Origin: Paenibacillus sp. LHD-38
GTDB taxonomy: Bacteria > Bacillota > Bacilli > Paenibacillales > Paenibacillaceae
Assembly: GCF_031157315.1 (NCBI RefSeq)
Contig: NZ_JAVIFU010000046.1
Span: 1-56,280 of the forward strand
Direction: 5' to 3'
DNA length: 56,280 bases
Below, one piece after another: positions 7,503 to 15,796 of the stretch. Below the pieces are notes generated by a model that saw nothing but the letters and a program-made list of their open reading frames with translations, did no database searches and was not told the origin of the DNA. Positions within the stretch are counted from its first letter, which is position 1. Every line of letters begins with the position of its first letter. Made by a program: the position numbers and the translations under genes.

Positions 7503-7986
7503 GCCGCTGTTCCTCCTTTAGTGAATCTTGTATTTTTTGTTTAGCGCGGTAAAAGGTGACCCTTGCCCAGCTCTCGGTTTTTTCAAACAGCTGGCTGATC
7601 TGGGCAAAGGATAATTCTCCGAATACTCTTAGGGTAAATACTTCTTTATAGGGCTCGTTTAAAAGATGTAACGCTTTATGAATGCTGAGAGCATCATCCT
7701 TGTCCAAGAGGGCAGCTTCAACATTGTCGGGGCTTGCTTTTTCAAGTACGCTTTCCGGTTCGAAACGTTTTTGCTTTTCAACATAGGAAAAGTAGGTGTT
7801 TTTGGCTATTTGGCAGAGCCATACGCTAATTTTGCAATGACCCTTAAAGGAATCAATGCTTTTCAAAGCCTTAAAGAATGTTTCTTGCGTTATTTCCTCG
7901 GCAATCATTTCATTTCGACTCAAAGAGAACACAAATAAATAAATATCTCGGAAATACTCATGATAGATTCCCTCAAAATCGTGCAC
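7489..7986 (-). CDS. ECF-type RNA polymerase sigma factor
   Basis: 165 residues containing sigma region 2 (FRDIYLFVFSLSRNEMIAEEITQETFFKAL) and region 4 (LLNEPYKEVFTLRVFGELSFAQISQLF with the HTH TESWARVTFYRAKQKIQ). It directs RNA polymerase to a stress or envelope regulon and is controlled by the partner zf-HC2 anti-sigma encoded just downstream. The start is GTG, with GAGGAAG upstream. A TGTAAC...GGTC promoter of ECF style lies just before the gene, suggesting autoregulation. It resembles the B. subtilis SigV/SigX/SigY group; no finer name is justified. Confidence 0.92.
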   Translation of the reverse strand: MHDFEGIYHEYFRDIYLFVFSLSRNEMIAEEITQETFFKALKSIDSFKGHCKISVWLCQIAKNTYFSYVEKQKRFEPESVLEKASPDNVEAALLDKDDALSIHKALHLLNEPYKEVFTLRVFGELSFAQISQLFEKTESWARVTFYRAKQKIQDSLKEEQRHDEM

Positions 7987-8010
7987 GCTCTCACTTCCTC
8001 ACCTATATAA

Positions 8011-8036
8011 GACCGGAAAGCCTCCGTTTCGTTACA
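8011..8036 (-). promoter_or_regulatory. ECF-type autoregulatory promoter
   Basis: On the minus strand TGTAAC (8036-8031), 16 bases, then GGTC (8014-8011), 25 bases before the sigma gene start. The TGTAAC -35 followed by GAAACGG is of the kind used by SigX/SigV-like ECF factors in Bacillales. Confidence 0.5.
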
Positions 8037-8113
8037 ACTATTTCAGAAAAGATTATCAAGCTTTATAGAGCATGGCAAAAGAGATTCAATGTCAGCATCC
8101 TAATAAAACAAAA

Positions 8114-8155
8114 AACCAGTCAAGCACATCACGTAATGTGCCAGGCTAGTTTTTT
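8114..8155 (-). terminator. Bidirectional terminator after pepT
   Basis: Stem around GCACAT/ATGTGC with flanking AACCAG.../...CTAGTT arms, A-run on the left and seven T residues on the right, so it can end transcription from either strand. It lies after the pepT stop and upstream of the ECF operon. Confidence 0.75.
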
Positions 8156-8247
8156 TCACGCTGCAATAATTCAATTCATACGAAGACGGTTTGCGTTCCT
8201 CAAATGAAGCTCGGCACGTACCAGCATGCTAAATGCCGCGTGTATTG

Positions 8248-9486
8248 CTATGCTCTTTGTTCATAAAGCTTAACAATTTCAATGATGGTATTTACGGCCA
8301 GCACCATATTATCAGCCGAAACATACTCGAACCGGCCATGATAATTTTCACCGCCGGTGAAGATATTCGGTGTCGGCAGCCCCATGTAGGATAGCTGAGA
8401 GCCGTCCGTGCCGCCGCGAATTGGCTCTATAACCGGAGTAATTCCGAGGTTTTCCAGCGCCTGTCTCGCAATATCCACGACTTCCATGACGGGCTCGATT
8501 TTTTCTCTCATATTGAAGTATTGGTCTTTGATCTCAAGCGCGATTCGGTCATCTCCGTATTTTTGCTGCAGCTCCTGAGCCACGCGGGTCAGCTCCGCTT
8601 TTCGCTCGTTAAACCGATGACGGTCATGATCTCGAATCAAATAACGAAGCTGTGTTTCCTCAACGTCGCCTTCAATGGAGGTGAGGTGGAAGAAGCCTTC
8701 GTAGCCCTCGGTCTGCTCTGGCGTTTCTTCAGCAGGCAGCCTTCCGTGCAGCTCCATGGCTATTTTGGCGGAGTGGATCATTTTCCCTTTGGCTGTGCCT
8801 GGGTGGACGTTTTTGCCCTTGCATGTAATGTGGGCCGCCGCAGCGTTAAAGCTCTCGTACTGCAGCTCGCCTAATGGACCGCCATCTAGCGTATAGGCAT
8901 AAACAGCATCAAAAGCAGCGACGTCGAACCGATGAGGACCCCTGCCGATTTCTTCGTCCGGTGTGAAAGCAACGCGTATTCTGCCGTGCTTCACCTCAGG
9001 ATGCTGCAGGAGAAAGGCCATGGCAGTCATAATTTCCGCAATACCGGCTTTATCGTCCGCACCAAGCAGCGTGGTGCCGTCTGTCGTTATTAGAGTGTGT
9101 CCCGCATAACCGGAAAGCTCTGGAAAATCCTTTGGTGAAAGGACGATGTTAAGCTCTTTGTTCAAAATGATATCTTGCCCGTCATAGCCTTCTACGATTT
9201 GCGGCTTTACGTTTGTGCCGGTGAAGTCGGTTGCCGTATCGATATGGGCAAGAAAACCGATAGTGGGGATATCTTTATCCGTATTAGAGGGAAGAGTGGC
9301 CATTACATAGCCATTCGCGTCCATCGTAATGTCCTGCATGCCGATGCTTTCAAGCTCTTCAACCAGCTTGCGGGCGAGCACAAGCTGTCCCGGTGTCGAG
9401 GGGCAGGTATCGCTGCTCTCATCGGACTGCGTTTCTACTTGTGCATATGAGATAAATCGTTCAATAATCTCCGTTTTCATTGTCAT
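8248..9486 (-). CDS. pepT: Peptidase T (tripeptide aminopeptidase)
   Basis: 412 residues, normal for PepT. M20-family metallopeptidase releasing the N-terminal residue of tripeptides in the cytosol. Metal and catalytic residues are visible in GFLAHIDTA, GADDKAGIAE, FTPDEEIGRG and the C-terminal GGTDGSQLSYMGLPTPNIFTGGENYHGRFE. I chose the ATG at 9486 (MTMKTEIIERF) because GGAG sits 7 bases ahead; an ATG 6 bases further in is also possible, and the longer frame to 9543 lacks a ribosome binding site. It stands alone between two terminator-like hairpins. Confidence 0.94.
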   Translation of the reverse strand: MTMKTEIIERFISYAQVETQSDESSDTCPSTPGQLVLARKLVEELESIGMQDITMDANGYVMATLPSNTDKDIPTIGFLAHIDTATDFTGTNVKPQIVEGYDGQDIILNKELNIVLSPKDFPELSGYAGHTLITTDGTTLLGADDKAGIAEIMTAMAFLLQHPEVKHGRIRVAFTPDEEIGRGPHRFDVAAFDAVYAYTLDGGPLGELQYESFNAAAAHITCKGKNVHPGTAKGKMIHSAKIAMELHGRLPAEETPEQTEGYEGFFHLTSIEGDVEETQLRYLIRDHDRHRFNERKAELTRVAQELQQKYGDDRIALEIKDQYFNMREKIEPVMEVVDIARQALENLGITPVIEPIRGGTDGSQLSYMGLPTPNIFTGGENYHGRFEYVSADNMVLAVNTIIEIVKLYEQRA

Positions 9487-9578
9487 CCCACAACTCCAGT
9501 CCAATAGGTTATACAGCAAATTATAATACAAAAGGGACGACATCCCAAATGTGCTGCCGGAAGGTTATGGGTTTGATT

Positions 9579-9617
9579 AAAGCTGCCTAAATCAGGCTCA
9601 TAGCCTTTTGAGGCAGC
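9579..9617 (-). terminator. Hairpin downstream of the MprF-like gene
   Basis: GCTGCCT pairs with AGGCAGC around an inner AGGCT/AGCCT stem, 17 bases after the stop on the minus strand. The following T-run is weak. Confidence 0.5.
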
Positions 9618-9633
9618 ATCTTTAGTAGTTTCA

Positions 9634-10692
9634 TTACGCGCGTTTTTCAAACGGGGAATCCATTTCCGCCGCAGGAGATAGGGCAATTTGTTTATGTTTG
9701 TGAGTCCGATCCTTTGGCCTATGAATAATGAGAGATAGCAGCGCGACGTTTAGGGGTAGAGTACCGGGCGGATAAACAAAATAGACTTCCTCCCAATGCG
9801 GGGCGAATTTATTTTTATATTCATAAAGGCCCTTAAAGTTATATAGTTTACAACCATACCTGTAGAGCAGCTTGGCGAGCAGATGATCTTTGACATTTGC
9901 TAATGGCGCGATCCCAAGACTGCAAACATCATAGCTTTTATCCTTAGCCCACAAGAATAAAGATACGAACAGAACATCCATGGTGCCATGGGGACAAGCA
10001 TTCGTATATCGCATAAGGTCAACTGTGATTCGTCTGGAAAAGGCGGGTTTATTGGTTGTTTCGCTGTGTGGGCGCTCGCCTGCAATCGAAACAAATGCTT
10101 CGTAATTACCATCTGGCCCAACCAAAACGGCAATAGGAAATTGACTGATATATGATTTTGAGAAAAAACCGACGGAGAAACCTTTCTCTTTACGTTTAGC
10201 GAGCCATTCATCCGATATGGCTTGAAGGCGGTTCAGCAGCGAGTTTGAATAAGGAGGCTGGAGCACCTCAAAGGTAAAGCCGTTACGTTGAAATTTACTT
10301 ATGCGATTGCGCAGTTTAAGCCATGGCTTCCCCTTTAAATGAAAGTTGGCTAATTCTACCTGGGCTTCCTCGCCAACTTTGGTGCTTTTCAAGCCTAAAT
10401 CATGATAGAGGGGAAGGTAGGCTGATTTTGTTTGGTAAAATACAGGAATTTTTTTATCTTTCTTGCAGCTCGCAATAAACTGTTCAATGAGCAATTTCAC
10501 AGAGCTAGGCTTACCGAGCGGGTCCCCAAGCACAATTCTACGGTTTCCGACAGAACGATAAACAAGCAGAGATTCATATTTGGAATCCCAGAACCACTCC
10601 TTATCGTTCAGGTAATATAAATGAGAGTGCGAATGATGACCGCAGCTTTTTAGCAGGCTTTTAATGCGTTTTTCTGAAAGGTTATCGATCAT
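9634..10692 (-). CDS. Stand-alone DUF2156/MprF C-terminal-type aminoacyl transferase
   Basis: 352 residues matching the soluble catalytic half of MprF (phosphatidylglycerol lysyltransferase, dual-GNAT fold) without the usual N-terminal flippase helices. Recognisable segments are the early VVLGDPLG-like RRIVLGDPLGKPSS, KLRNRISKFQRNGFTFE, ISDEWLAKRKEKGFSVGFF, the Arg/Asp-rich ITVDLMRYTNACPHGTMDVLF and FKGLYEYKNKFAPHWEEVYF. Full MprF attaches Lys or Ala to phosphatidylglycerol and protects against cationic peptides. Soluble DUF2156 proteins may act on other acceptors, so the substrate is open. It is a single gene in opposite direction to the next MFS exporter. Confidence 0.85.
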   Translation of the reverse strand: MIDNLSEKRIKSLLKSCGHHSHSHLYYLNDKEWFWDSKYESLLVYRSVGNRRIVLGDPLGKPSSVKLLIEQFIASCKKDKKIPVFYQTKSAYLPLYHDLGLKSTKVGEEAQVELANFHLKGKPWLKLRNRISKFQRNGFTFEVLQPPYSNSLLNRLQAISDEWLAKRKEKGFSVGFFSKSYISQFPIAVLVGPDGNYEAFVSIAGERPHSETTNKPAFSRRITVDLMRYTNACPHGTMDVLFVSLFLWAKDKSYDVCSLGIAPLANVKDHLLAKLLYRYGCKLYNFKGLYEYKNKFAPHWEEVYFVYPPGTLPLNVALLSLIIHRPKDRTHKHKQIALSPAAEMDSPFEKRA

Positions 10693-10926
10693 TTAGAAAA
10701 TCCTCCAAATAGGCAACGACTAAGCAAGTGGCTGTGTCGAAAAATGTCGTTCATTATATACAACATCGGCGTTTATTTTATTAGTTTAAAGCGAAAATGC
10801 AATATCCGCAAAAGAATAGTTTTGGAAAGGGTATTTTTCTTTATCGCTTAGTCCGATTTTAAGATATAATAAGCTCAATCATTCAAGTATGAGGTTCCTA
10901 TTCCTTTAGTTAAAGGGGATCATGAC

Positions 10927-10953
10927 ATGAGAATTGCAAGACCTCCCTGTTAA
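10927..10953 (+). CDS. Candidate leader peptide MRIARPPC
   Basis: Eight-codon ORF with a well-spaced ribosome binding site (AAAGGGG at 10912-10918, 8 bases before ATG). It ends 80 bases before an MFS exporter. The Pro-Pro pair just before the end is of a kind that slows ribosomes. Together with the SD-masking hairpin at 10981-11022 it looks like a translational attenuator. No sequence match to a known leader is claimed. Confidence 0.4.
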   Translation: MRIARPPC

Positions 10954-10980
10954 TCCTTAAGGTCATATCGTCCGCGACCG

Positions 10981-11022
10981 CCTCCGTAATTTGATTGCGC
11001 AATTGCAATCAAAAATGAGAGG
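10981..11022 (+). promoter_or_regulatory. Hairpin covering the ribosome binding site of the MFS exporter gene
   Basis: Eight-base perfect arms TTGATTGC (10991-10998) and GCAATCAA (11005-11012), enclosed by CCTC (10981-10984) that can pair with GAGG (11019-11022), which is part of the exporter's Shine-Dalgarno sequence GAGGGG. The palindrome could alternatively be a repressor operator. Confidence 0.5.
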
Positions 11023-11033
11023 GGCCGTTATTC

Positions 11034-12212
11034 ATGGGCTATCTGCCGAACATTTGGAAGCTATTCGTTATTCGATTTTTTTATAATTTAATTCCCGCCT
11101 ATGTTATTGAGAGGTTATTTTGGGAAGATCGAGGCATGACCATTCAGATGGTCGTGTATACCGAAATTATTTTTGCGTTTACGATCGTTTTATTTGAGGT
11201 CCCCTCCGGTATTATGGCGGATAAGTGGGGAAGGAAGCATATGCTCGTTTTGTCCGCTCTGCTTGGGTGCTGCGAGTTTCTTATCCTGGTTTTTGCTACG
11301 GAGTTTTGGCATTTTGCGCTGGTCGTTTTTTTGGCGGCGATCGGCCATTCCGCAAGCAGCGGAGCAGAGGATGCTTTGCTGTATGATTCCTTATTGGCGG
11401 AAGGGAAAGAGAAGCATTTTGAGAAGATAATAGGCCGTTTAAACGCGCTGGATACGATTTCTATTATCATCGCTGCCTTGTGCGGGAGCTTCCTGGCCAG
11501 TCATTTTGGCTACGAGCTTAATTATTGGATATCATTAGGGGCGATGGTTGTTTCCCTTGGCGTAACTTTTCTTTTGGCTGAGCCAGTCTGGAACAGTATC
11601 GAAGATGATGAAGAGTCGCTGCCATTCAAAACTTATATTACATCCTCTGTGCGGTTTTTCAAAAGCAATCCGGGACTATGTTTGGTGCTTTTATCGGGAA
11701 TGGTAACGGGAGCAGCCATTAACTTTATCGATGAGTTCTGGCAAATCTACTTGGAGAGATTAAATATCCCGGTCATCTATTTTGGACTCTTTTCGGCTGC
11801 GGTCTTCTTTCTCAGGCTGCCGGGCAATGTTCTAGCCTACAAGCTGAAAAACGTGTTCAGCTATAGAGCGCTGCTTCTGGGCATTACGGCAGCTTTGACG
11901 GCGGGCTTTATTTATATGTCGGTCATCAAAGATTTCAGCGGCCTGGCAGCCGTAATCGTAATCTGCTTGGCTGCAGGCATTATAGAGCCGCTTGCCGCAG
12001 GATATTTGCATCATCAAATCGATTCGTCAATGAGAGCGACCATGGGATCATTCCAATCGTTGGGCGAAAATTTCCTGCTTACCTTTACAGGCTTGGGTTT
12101 TGGTTATTATTCTTCCCAATTGGATATTTTCGGCGGCTTCGGTTTCATCGCTGTCCTATGCGGCATGTTCTTTGTTTATTTTTTGTTCGCATCCAAGAAG
12201 CTCGTAGAATAA
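11034..12212 (+). CDS. MFS exporter (drug-efflux-like)
   Basis: 392 residues with twelve predicted membrane helices. The loop 2-3 signature reads EVPSGIMADKWGRKHML, typical of a group of Bacillales MFS proteins that includes antibiotic efflux pumps. An Asp-Glu-rich central loop (SIEDDEES) separates the halves. It is preceded by a short leader ORF and a hairpin able to mask its ribosome binding site, and followed by a strong terminator. Drug export is inferred from family and leader, not shown; the substrate is unknown. Confidence 0.85.
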   Translation: MGYLPNIWKLFVIRFFYNLIPAYVIERLFWEDRGMTIQMVVYTEIIFAFTIVLFEVPSGIMADKWGRKHMLVLSALLGCCEFLILVFATEFWHFALVVFLAAIGHSASSGAEDALLYDSLLAEGKEKHFEKIIGRLNALDTISIIIAALCGSFLASHFGYELNYWISLGAMVVSLGVTFLLAEPVWNSIEDDEESLPFKTYITSSVRFFKSNPGLCLVLLSGMVTGAAINFIDEFWQIYLERLNIPVIYFGLFSAAVFFLRLPGNVLAYKLKNVFSYRALLLGITAALTAGFIYMSVIKDFSGLAAVIVICLAAGIIEPLAAGYLHHQIDSSMRATMGSFQSLGENFLLTFTGLGFGYYSSQLDIFGGFGFIAVLCGMFFVYFLFASKKLVE

Positions 12213-12224
12213 ATGAAAAACGGA

Positions 12225-12270
12225 GGGGGACTCTTCTAGATGCTGATGCACTAGGAGGGTCCCTATTTTT
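12225..12270 (+). terminator. Terminator of the MFS exporter gene
   Basis: AGGGGGACTC...TCTAG pairs with CTAG...GGGTCCCT, followed by ATTTTT; directly after it comes the second 99-base repeat. Confidence 0.85.
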
Positions 12271-12271
12271 A

Positions 12272-12370
12272 AAAATATAAGAAAGTATAAAATTCAACCT
12301 TATACGTTGCTTATATTTCACCGCGAAACGAGCTTTTGCCGCCAAGGACGGCGTCAGCCGTTTACGCTTG
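12272..12370 (+). repeat. 99-base structured intergenic repeat, copy 2 of 3
   Basis: Same sequence as 6345-6443 over all 99 bases. It follows the MFS exporter terminator directly, and rlmN starts 138 bases downstream, so it could also be within or upstream of the rlmN leader. Confidence 0.85.
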
Positions 12371-12508
12371 TAACCAATGTTAAATAAATGGCGGCACTCC
12401 CCTCTTGTTTTAATGGGCCAATTTTGGGACAATAATAAGCAGATTATAAGTTTCGGCTGTATAGGCAGAATAGGACTGGATTTTGCAGTTTTGAAAAGAG
12501 GATAACAT

Positions 12509-13585
12509 ATGAATAAACCATCTATATATGGATTAACGTTTGAGCAGCTGACGGAGTGGCTGAAGGAGCGCGGCTTTACCAAGTTCCGGGCATCACAGGT
12601 GTGGGAATGGCTGTACCGGAAGCGGGTAACGTCATTCACGGATATGGTTGATGTGAAGGCGGAATGCGTTCAGCTGCTGTCTGAGCATTTTGTTCTCCAG
12701 ACGCTTACCGAGCATACGAGGCAGGAATCGGCGGACGGAACGAACAAGTTTTTGTTCAAGCTGAAGGACGGCAACTTGATCGAGACCGTATTAATGCGGC
12801 ATAAATTCGGTCTATCCGTTTGTGTCACGACTCAGGTAGGCTGCAACATTGGCTGCAGCTTCTGCGCGAGCGGACTGCTTGCCAAGAGCCGCGATCTATC
12901 CAGCGCAGAAATTGTCGAGCAGATTATGCAGGCTCAGCTTCACCTGGACCGGATGCAGCAGGGTGAGCAGGTAAGCCATGTGGTCGTCATGGGTATTGGC
13001 GAGCCGTTCGATAATTTCAAAAACATGACCGATTTTATCGGCGTTATCAAAAGCCAAAAAGGGCTTGCGATCGCCGCAAGACATATTACGGTTTCTACAA
13101 GCGGTTTAGCCGACAAAATCAGAGAGTTCGCCGACTCGGACTTGCAGGTTAATCTTGCCGTATCCCTTCATGCGCCGAACAATGAGCTGCGGACACGCAT
13201 TATGAAGATTAACCGGGCGATTCCGATCGAGAAATTAATGGAATCCATCGATTATTATTTGAAGAAGACGAATCGCAGAATTACGCTGGAGTATATATTG
13301 CTCAAGGACGTAAACGACCAGAAGGAGCATGCGCTTGAGCTTGCCGAGCTGATCGGGAATCGCCGCAGTCTGGCCAACGTAAATCTCATTCCGTACAATC
13401 CGGTGGACGAGCATAGCCAATATCAGAGGACGGATCGGGAAACCATTCGCGCCTTCTACGACACCTTGAAGAAGCAAGGCGTCAGCGTCAGCGTTCGCCT
13501 GGAGCACGGCACAGATATCGATGCAGCCTGCGGACAGCTAAGAAGCAAGCAAATCAAAAAATCCCAAGAGCTCCAGCTTGGCTAG
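12509..13585 (+). CDS. rlmN: RlmN-type 23S rRNA/tRNA adenine-C2 methyltransferase (radical SAM)
   Basis: 358 residues. The radical-SAM cluster is Cys112-x3-Cys116-x2-Cys119 in GCNIGCSFCAS, and the C-terminal methyl-carrying Cys341 lies in IDAACGQL. RlmN methylates A2503 of 23S rRNA and A37 of some tRNAs, using two S-adenosylmethionines. The related Cfr enzymes methylate C8 of A2503 and give drug resistance; the sequence around the cluster and the segments VVVMGIGEPFDNF and LAVSLHAPNNELR are RlmN-like. GNCxxGC wording differs somewhat from the B. subtilis enzyme (GCRIGCTFCASTLG), so a second RlmN paralogue is possible. Ribosome binding site AGAGGA, 9 bases. Confidence 0.9.
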   Translation: MNKPSIYGLTFEQLTEWLKERGFTKFRASQVWEWLYRKRVTSFTDMVDVKAECVQLLSEHFVLQTLTEHTRQESADGTNKFLFKLKDGNLIETVLMRHKFGLSVCVTTQVGCNIGCSFCASGLLAKSRDLSSAEIVEQIMQAQLHLDRMQQGEQVSHVVVMGIGEPFDNFKNMTDFIGVIKSQKGLAIAARHITVSTSGLADKIREFADSDLQVNLAVSLHAPNNELRTRIMKINRAIPIEKLMESIDYYLKKTNRRITLEYILLKDVNDQKEHALELAELIGNRRSLANVNLIPYNPVDEHSQYQRTDRETIRAFYDTLKKQGVSVSVRLEHGTDIDAACGQLRSKQIKKSQELQLG

Positions 13586-13601
13586 AAAACGACGGCTCAC
13601 A

Positions 13602-13638
13602 AAGAACATTTCCAATAGTGGGAATGTTCTTTTTTGCG
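13602..13638 (+). terminator. Terminator of rlmN
   Basis: AAGAACATTTCC pairs with GGAATGTTCTT and is followed by five further T residues. Confidence 0.92.
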
Positions 13639-13726
13639 TTAACGTGACAGCCTTCTGCTTCCATATATTTTCTGTTAAGATGAACATGCTGCATGGGGTT
13701 ATTTTCGGCTGAGAAGGGTGTTGGAT

Positions 13727-14563
13727 ATGAAGAAAAAAGCATTGGATTTATTCATCATTATGGCTGGAGCACTTATTTTTGCACTCGCAATCAACCTATT
13801 CGTTATTCCGAATGAGCTTGGCGAAGGCGGAGTTACCGGCATTACGATTATTTTATATTATTTATTCGGCTGGTCGCCGGGTCTGGTCAGTTTAATTTTC
13901 AATTCCTTTCTCCTTCTTATCGGGTACCGCTTTCTGGATAGAAGAACGGTGTTTTATACGATTGCAGCGGTGTTGTTTCATTCCCTCTTTCTGCATTTGA
14001 CCGAGGATTGGCGTATTGTATCGGATGAAATAACGGTTAATGCTGTGTTTGGCGGATTGTTCGGAGGAATTGGGATCGGTCTTATTATCAGGGTCGGAGG
14101 GACAACCGCCGGCACGACGATTCTTGCGCGTATCGCAAATAAGTATTTGGACTGGAATATCAGCTACGCGCTGCTTTTTTTCGACTTAATTGTCGCCTTC
14201 TCATCTTATTTCATTATTGGGGCACAGGCGCTTATGCTGACGATTGTCATGCTATATATAGGAACGAAGGTCATGGACTTCATTATTGAGGGTGTGAATC
14301 CGAAGAAAGCCGTGACGATTATTTCCAAGGAGCAGGACAAGATTGCCGAGCAGGTCAACGTACTGATGGATAGGGGCGTTACGGTTATTTACGGGCGCGG
14401 GTATTATACGAAAACGCCCCAGGAAATCCTTTATATCGTCATTAGCAAGCAGGAGCTGAGCACGCTGAAAAAAATCGTGAAGGCTGCCGATAAGAATGCT
14501 TTTATTACCATTCATGATGTGCGTGATGTGTTCGGCGAGGGTTTTATTGATATTTCGAAGTAA
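13727..14563 (+). CDS. YitT family membrane protein
   Basis: About 278 residues with five to six membrane helices (DUF161), including GEGGVTGITIILYYLFGW and GGTTAGTTILARI motifs, and a C-terminal soluble DUF2179 domain (PKKAVTIISKEQDKIAEQV ... GRGYYTKTPQEILYIVISKQE). The family is widespread in Firmicutes; its transport function is not established. I prefer ATG 13727 because GAGAAGGG lies about 9 bases ahead; a GTG at 13718 is in frame. Confidence 0.9.
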   Translation: MKKKALDLFIIMAGALIFALAINLFVIPNELGEGGVTGITIILYYLFGWSPGLVSLIFNSFLLLIGYRFLDRRTVFYTIAAVLFHSLFLHLTEDWRIVSDEITVNAVFGGLFGGIGIGLIIRVGGTTAGTTILARIANKYLDWNISYALLFFDLIVAFSSYFIIGAQALMLTIVMLYIGTKVMDFIIEGVNPKKAVTIISKEQDKIAEQVNVLMDRGVTVIYGRGYYTKTPQEILYIVISKQELSTLKKIVKAADKNAFITIHDVRDVFGEGFIDISK

Positions 14564-14592
14564 AGCGATGACAGCTGGAAGTCATCGCTTTT
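14564..14592 (+). terminator. Terminator of the yitT-like gene
   Basis: AGCGATGAC/GTCATCGCT stem starting at the stop codon, followed by a short T-run (TTTTCG). Confidence 0.8.
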
Positions 14593-14651
14593 CGCTTATT
14601 TTTGAAATATAGGGTAAGATTAGAGGAAGAAAGCAAATGGGAGCTGTTTAA

Positions 14652-15131
14652 ATGTCGAACGACGAAGTGATTTTAACCAAAGAGGGCTTAGAGCAATTGC
14701 AATCCGAGCTGGACGATTTGAAATACGTAAAGCGCAAGGAATTGGCCGCTCGGATTAAATTAGCGATTAGCTACGGCGACTTAAAGGAAAACAGTGAATA
14801 CCATTCGGCCAAAAACGATCAGTCATTTATGGAAACTAGAATTATTATACTAACTAAAATGCTGAAAAAAGCCCGTGTCATTGAAGCGGATAGCCTTGAT
14901 CTCTCTAAGGTCAATATCGGCTTGACCGTTATCTTAAATGACATTGAGTTTTCAGAGAAAATTACGTACAAAATTGTTGGTACGGAAGAAGCGGACGTCG
15001 CGGAAAATAAAATTTCCTATGAAAGCCCGCTGGGCAAAGAGCTTCTTGGAAAAAGCGTAGGAAGCATTATTAGCGTCAACGCGCCAATGGGCGTTATTAA
15101 ATATGAGCTTCTGGAAATCAGAGCAAATTAA
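14652..15131 (+). CDS. greA: GreA/GreB family transcription elongation factor
   Basis: 159 residues, standard GreA size. An N-terminal antiparallel coiled coil carries the acidic tip signature AISYGDLKENSEYHSAKNDQ, whose Asp and Glu help RNA polymerase cleave backtracked RNA. The C-terminal FKBP-like domain contains SPLGKELLGKSVGS. Bacillales often have more than one Gre paralogue, and some segments (for example MLKKARVIEADSLDLSKV) are divergent, so this may not be the sole or main GreA. Ribosome binding site GGGAG, 9 bases before ATG. Confidence 0.88.
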   Translation: MSNDEVILTKEGLEQLQSELDDLKYVKRKELAARIKLAISYGDLKENSEYHSAKNDQSFMETRIIILTKMLKKARVIEADSLDLSKVNIGLTVILNDIEFSEKITYKIVGTEEADVAENKISYESPLGKELLGKSVGSIISVNAPMGVIKYELLEIRAN

Positions 15132-15174
15132 AGCAGCGTAATTATTCATTCCTCTTGAAAAGGGTGAGGGCAAA

Positions 15175-15732
15175 ATGGGAAAGCAATTTGATGCCATGTT
15201 ACCTCAGCATGAGGCGTTTATTCGCCAGCAGCATATCTTCTTCGTTGGTTCGGCTCCGCTATCGGCAGAAGGGCATGTCAATCTTTCGCCCAAAGGACAT
15301 GATTCGCTTAGGATTTTGTCCGCTAATCGCGTTGCTTATCTGGATTTGACAGGCAGCGGCAATGAAACAAGCGCGCATCTTGAAGAAAACGGAAGAGTGA
15401 CGGTCATGTTTTGCGCATTCGACGGAGCGCCAAACATTTTGAGACTATACGGCACCGGCACTGTCGTGCTGCCGGACTCACCGGAATGGGCGGCGTTATA
15501 TCCGCTCTTTACGCCGATTCCGGGGGTGAGGCAGATCATTGACATCGATGTGCATAAGGTGCAGACCTCTTGCGGCTACTCCATCCCATTTATGTCGTAT
15601 ACCGGCGAGCGGGAAACCCTGCAACGCTGGGCTGTACAGCAGGGGGAAGAAGGCCTCGAGTCATACAGGAAAGAGAAAAATCAAAAGAGCATTGATGGGA
15701 TGCCAACGAGTTTAAGTACCCTTTACGAATGA
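15175..15732 (+). CDS. Pyridoxamine 5'-phosphate oxidase family flavoprotein
   Basis: 185 residues of the split-barrel FMN-binding superfamily. The pattern HIFFVGSAPLSAEGHVNLSPKGHDSLRILS, then YLDLTGSGNETSAHLEENGRVTVMFCAF, is typical of the small group annotated as pyridoxamine 5'-phosphate oxidase-related proteins. Real PdxH activity is unlikely to be its role; these proteins bind FMN or F420 and reduce unknown substrates. It starts 43 bases after greA with its own AAAGGGTGAGGG site. Confidence 0.85.
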   Translation: MGKQFDAMLPQHEAFIRQQHIFFVGSAPLSAEGHVNLSPKGHDSLRILSANRVAYLDLTGSGNETSAHLEENGRVTVMFCAFDGAPNILRLYGTGTVVLPDSPEWAALYPLFTPIPGVRQIIDIDVHKVQTSCGYSIPFMSYTGERETLQRWAVQQGEEGLESYRKEKNQKSIDGMPTSLSTLYE

Positions 15733-15796
15733 TTTACGAGGAATAGCTAACAATATAACAGGCTATTCCATTCGAATCATTAAGGAGAAGGTACCA

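Noticed and set aside
12509..13585. Reading of the radical-SAM enzyme as Cfr (C8 methyltransferase, resistance gene)
   Set aside because: The motifs around the cluster, the substrate-binding segments and the C-terminal IDAACGQL match RlmN better by eye; only a tree with Cfr/Clb sequences would settle it.
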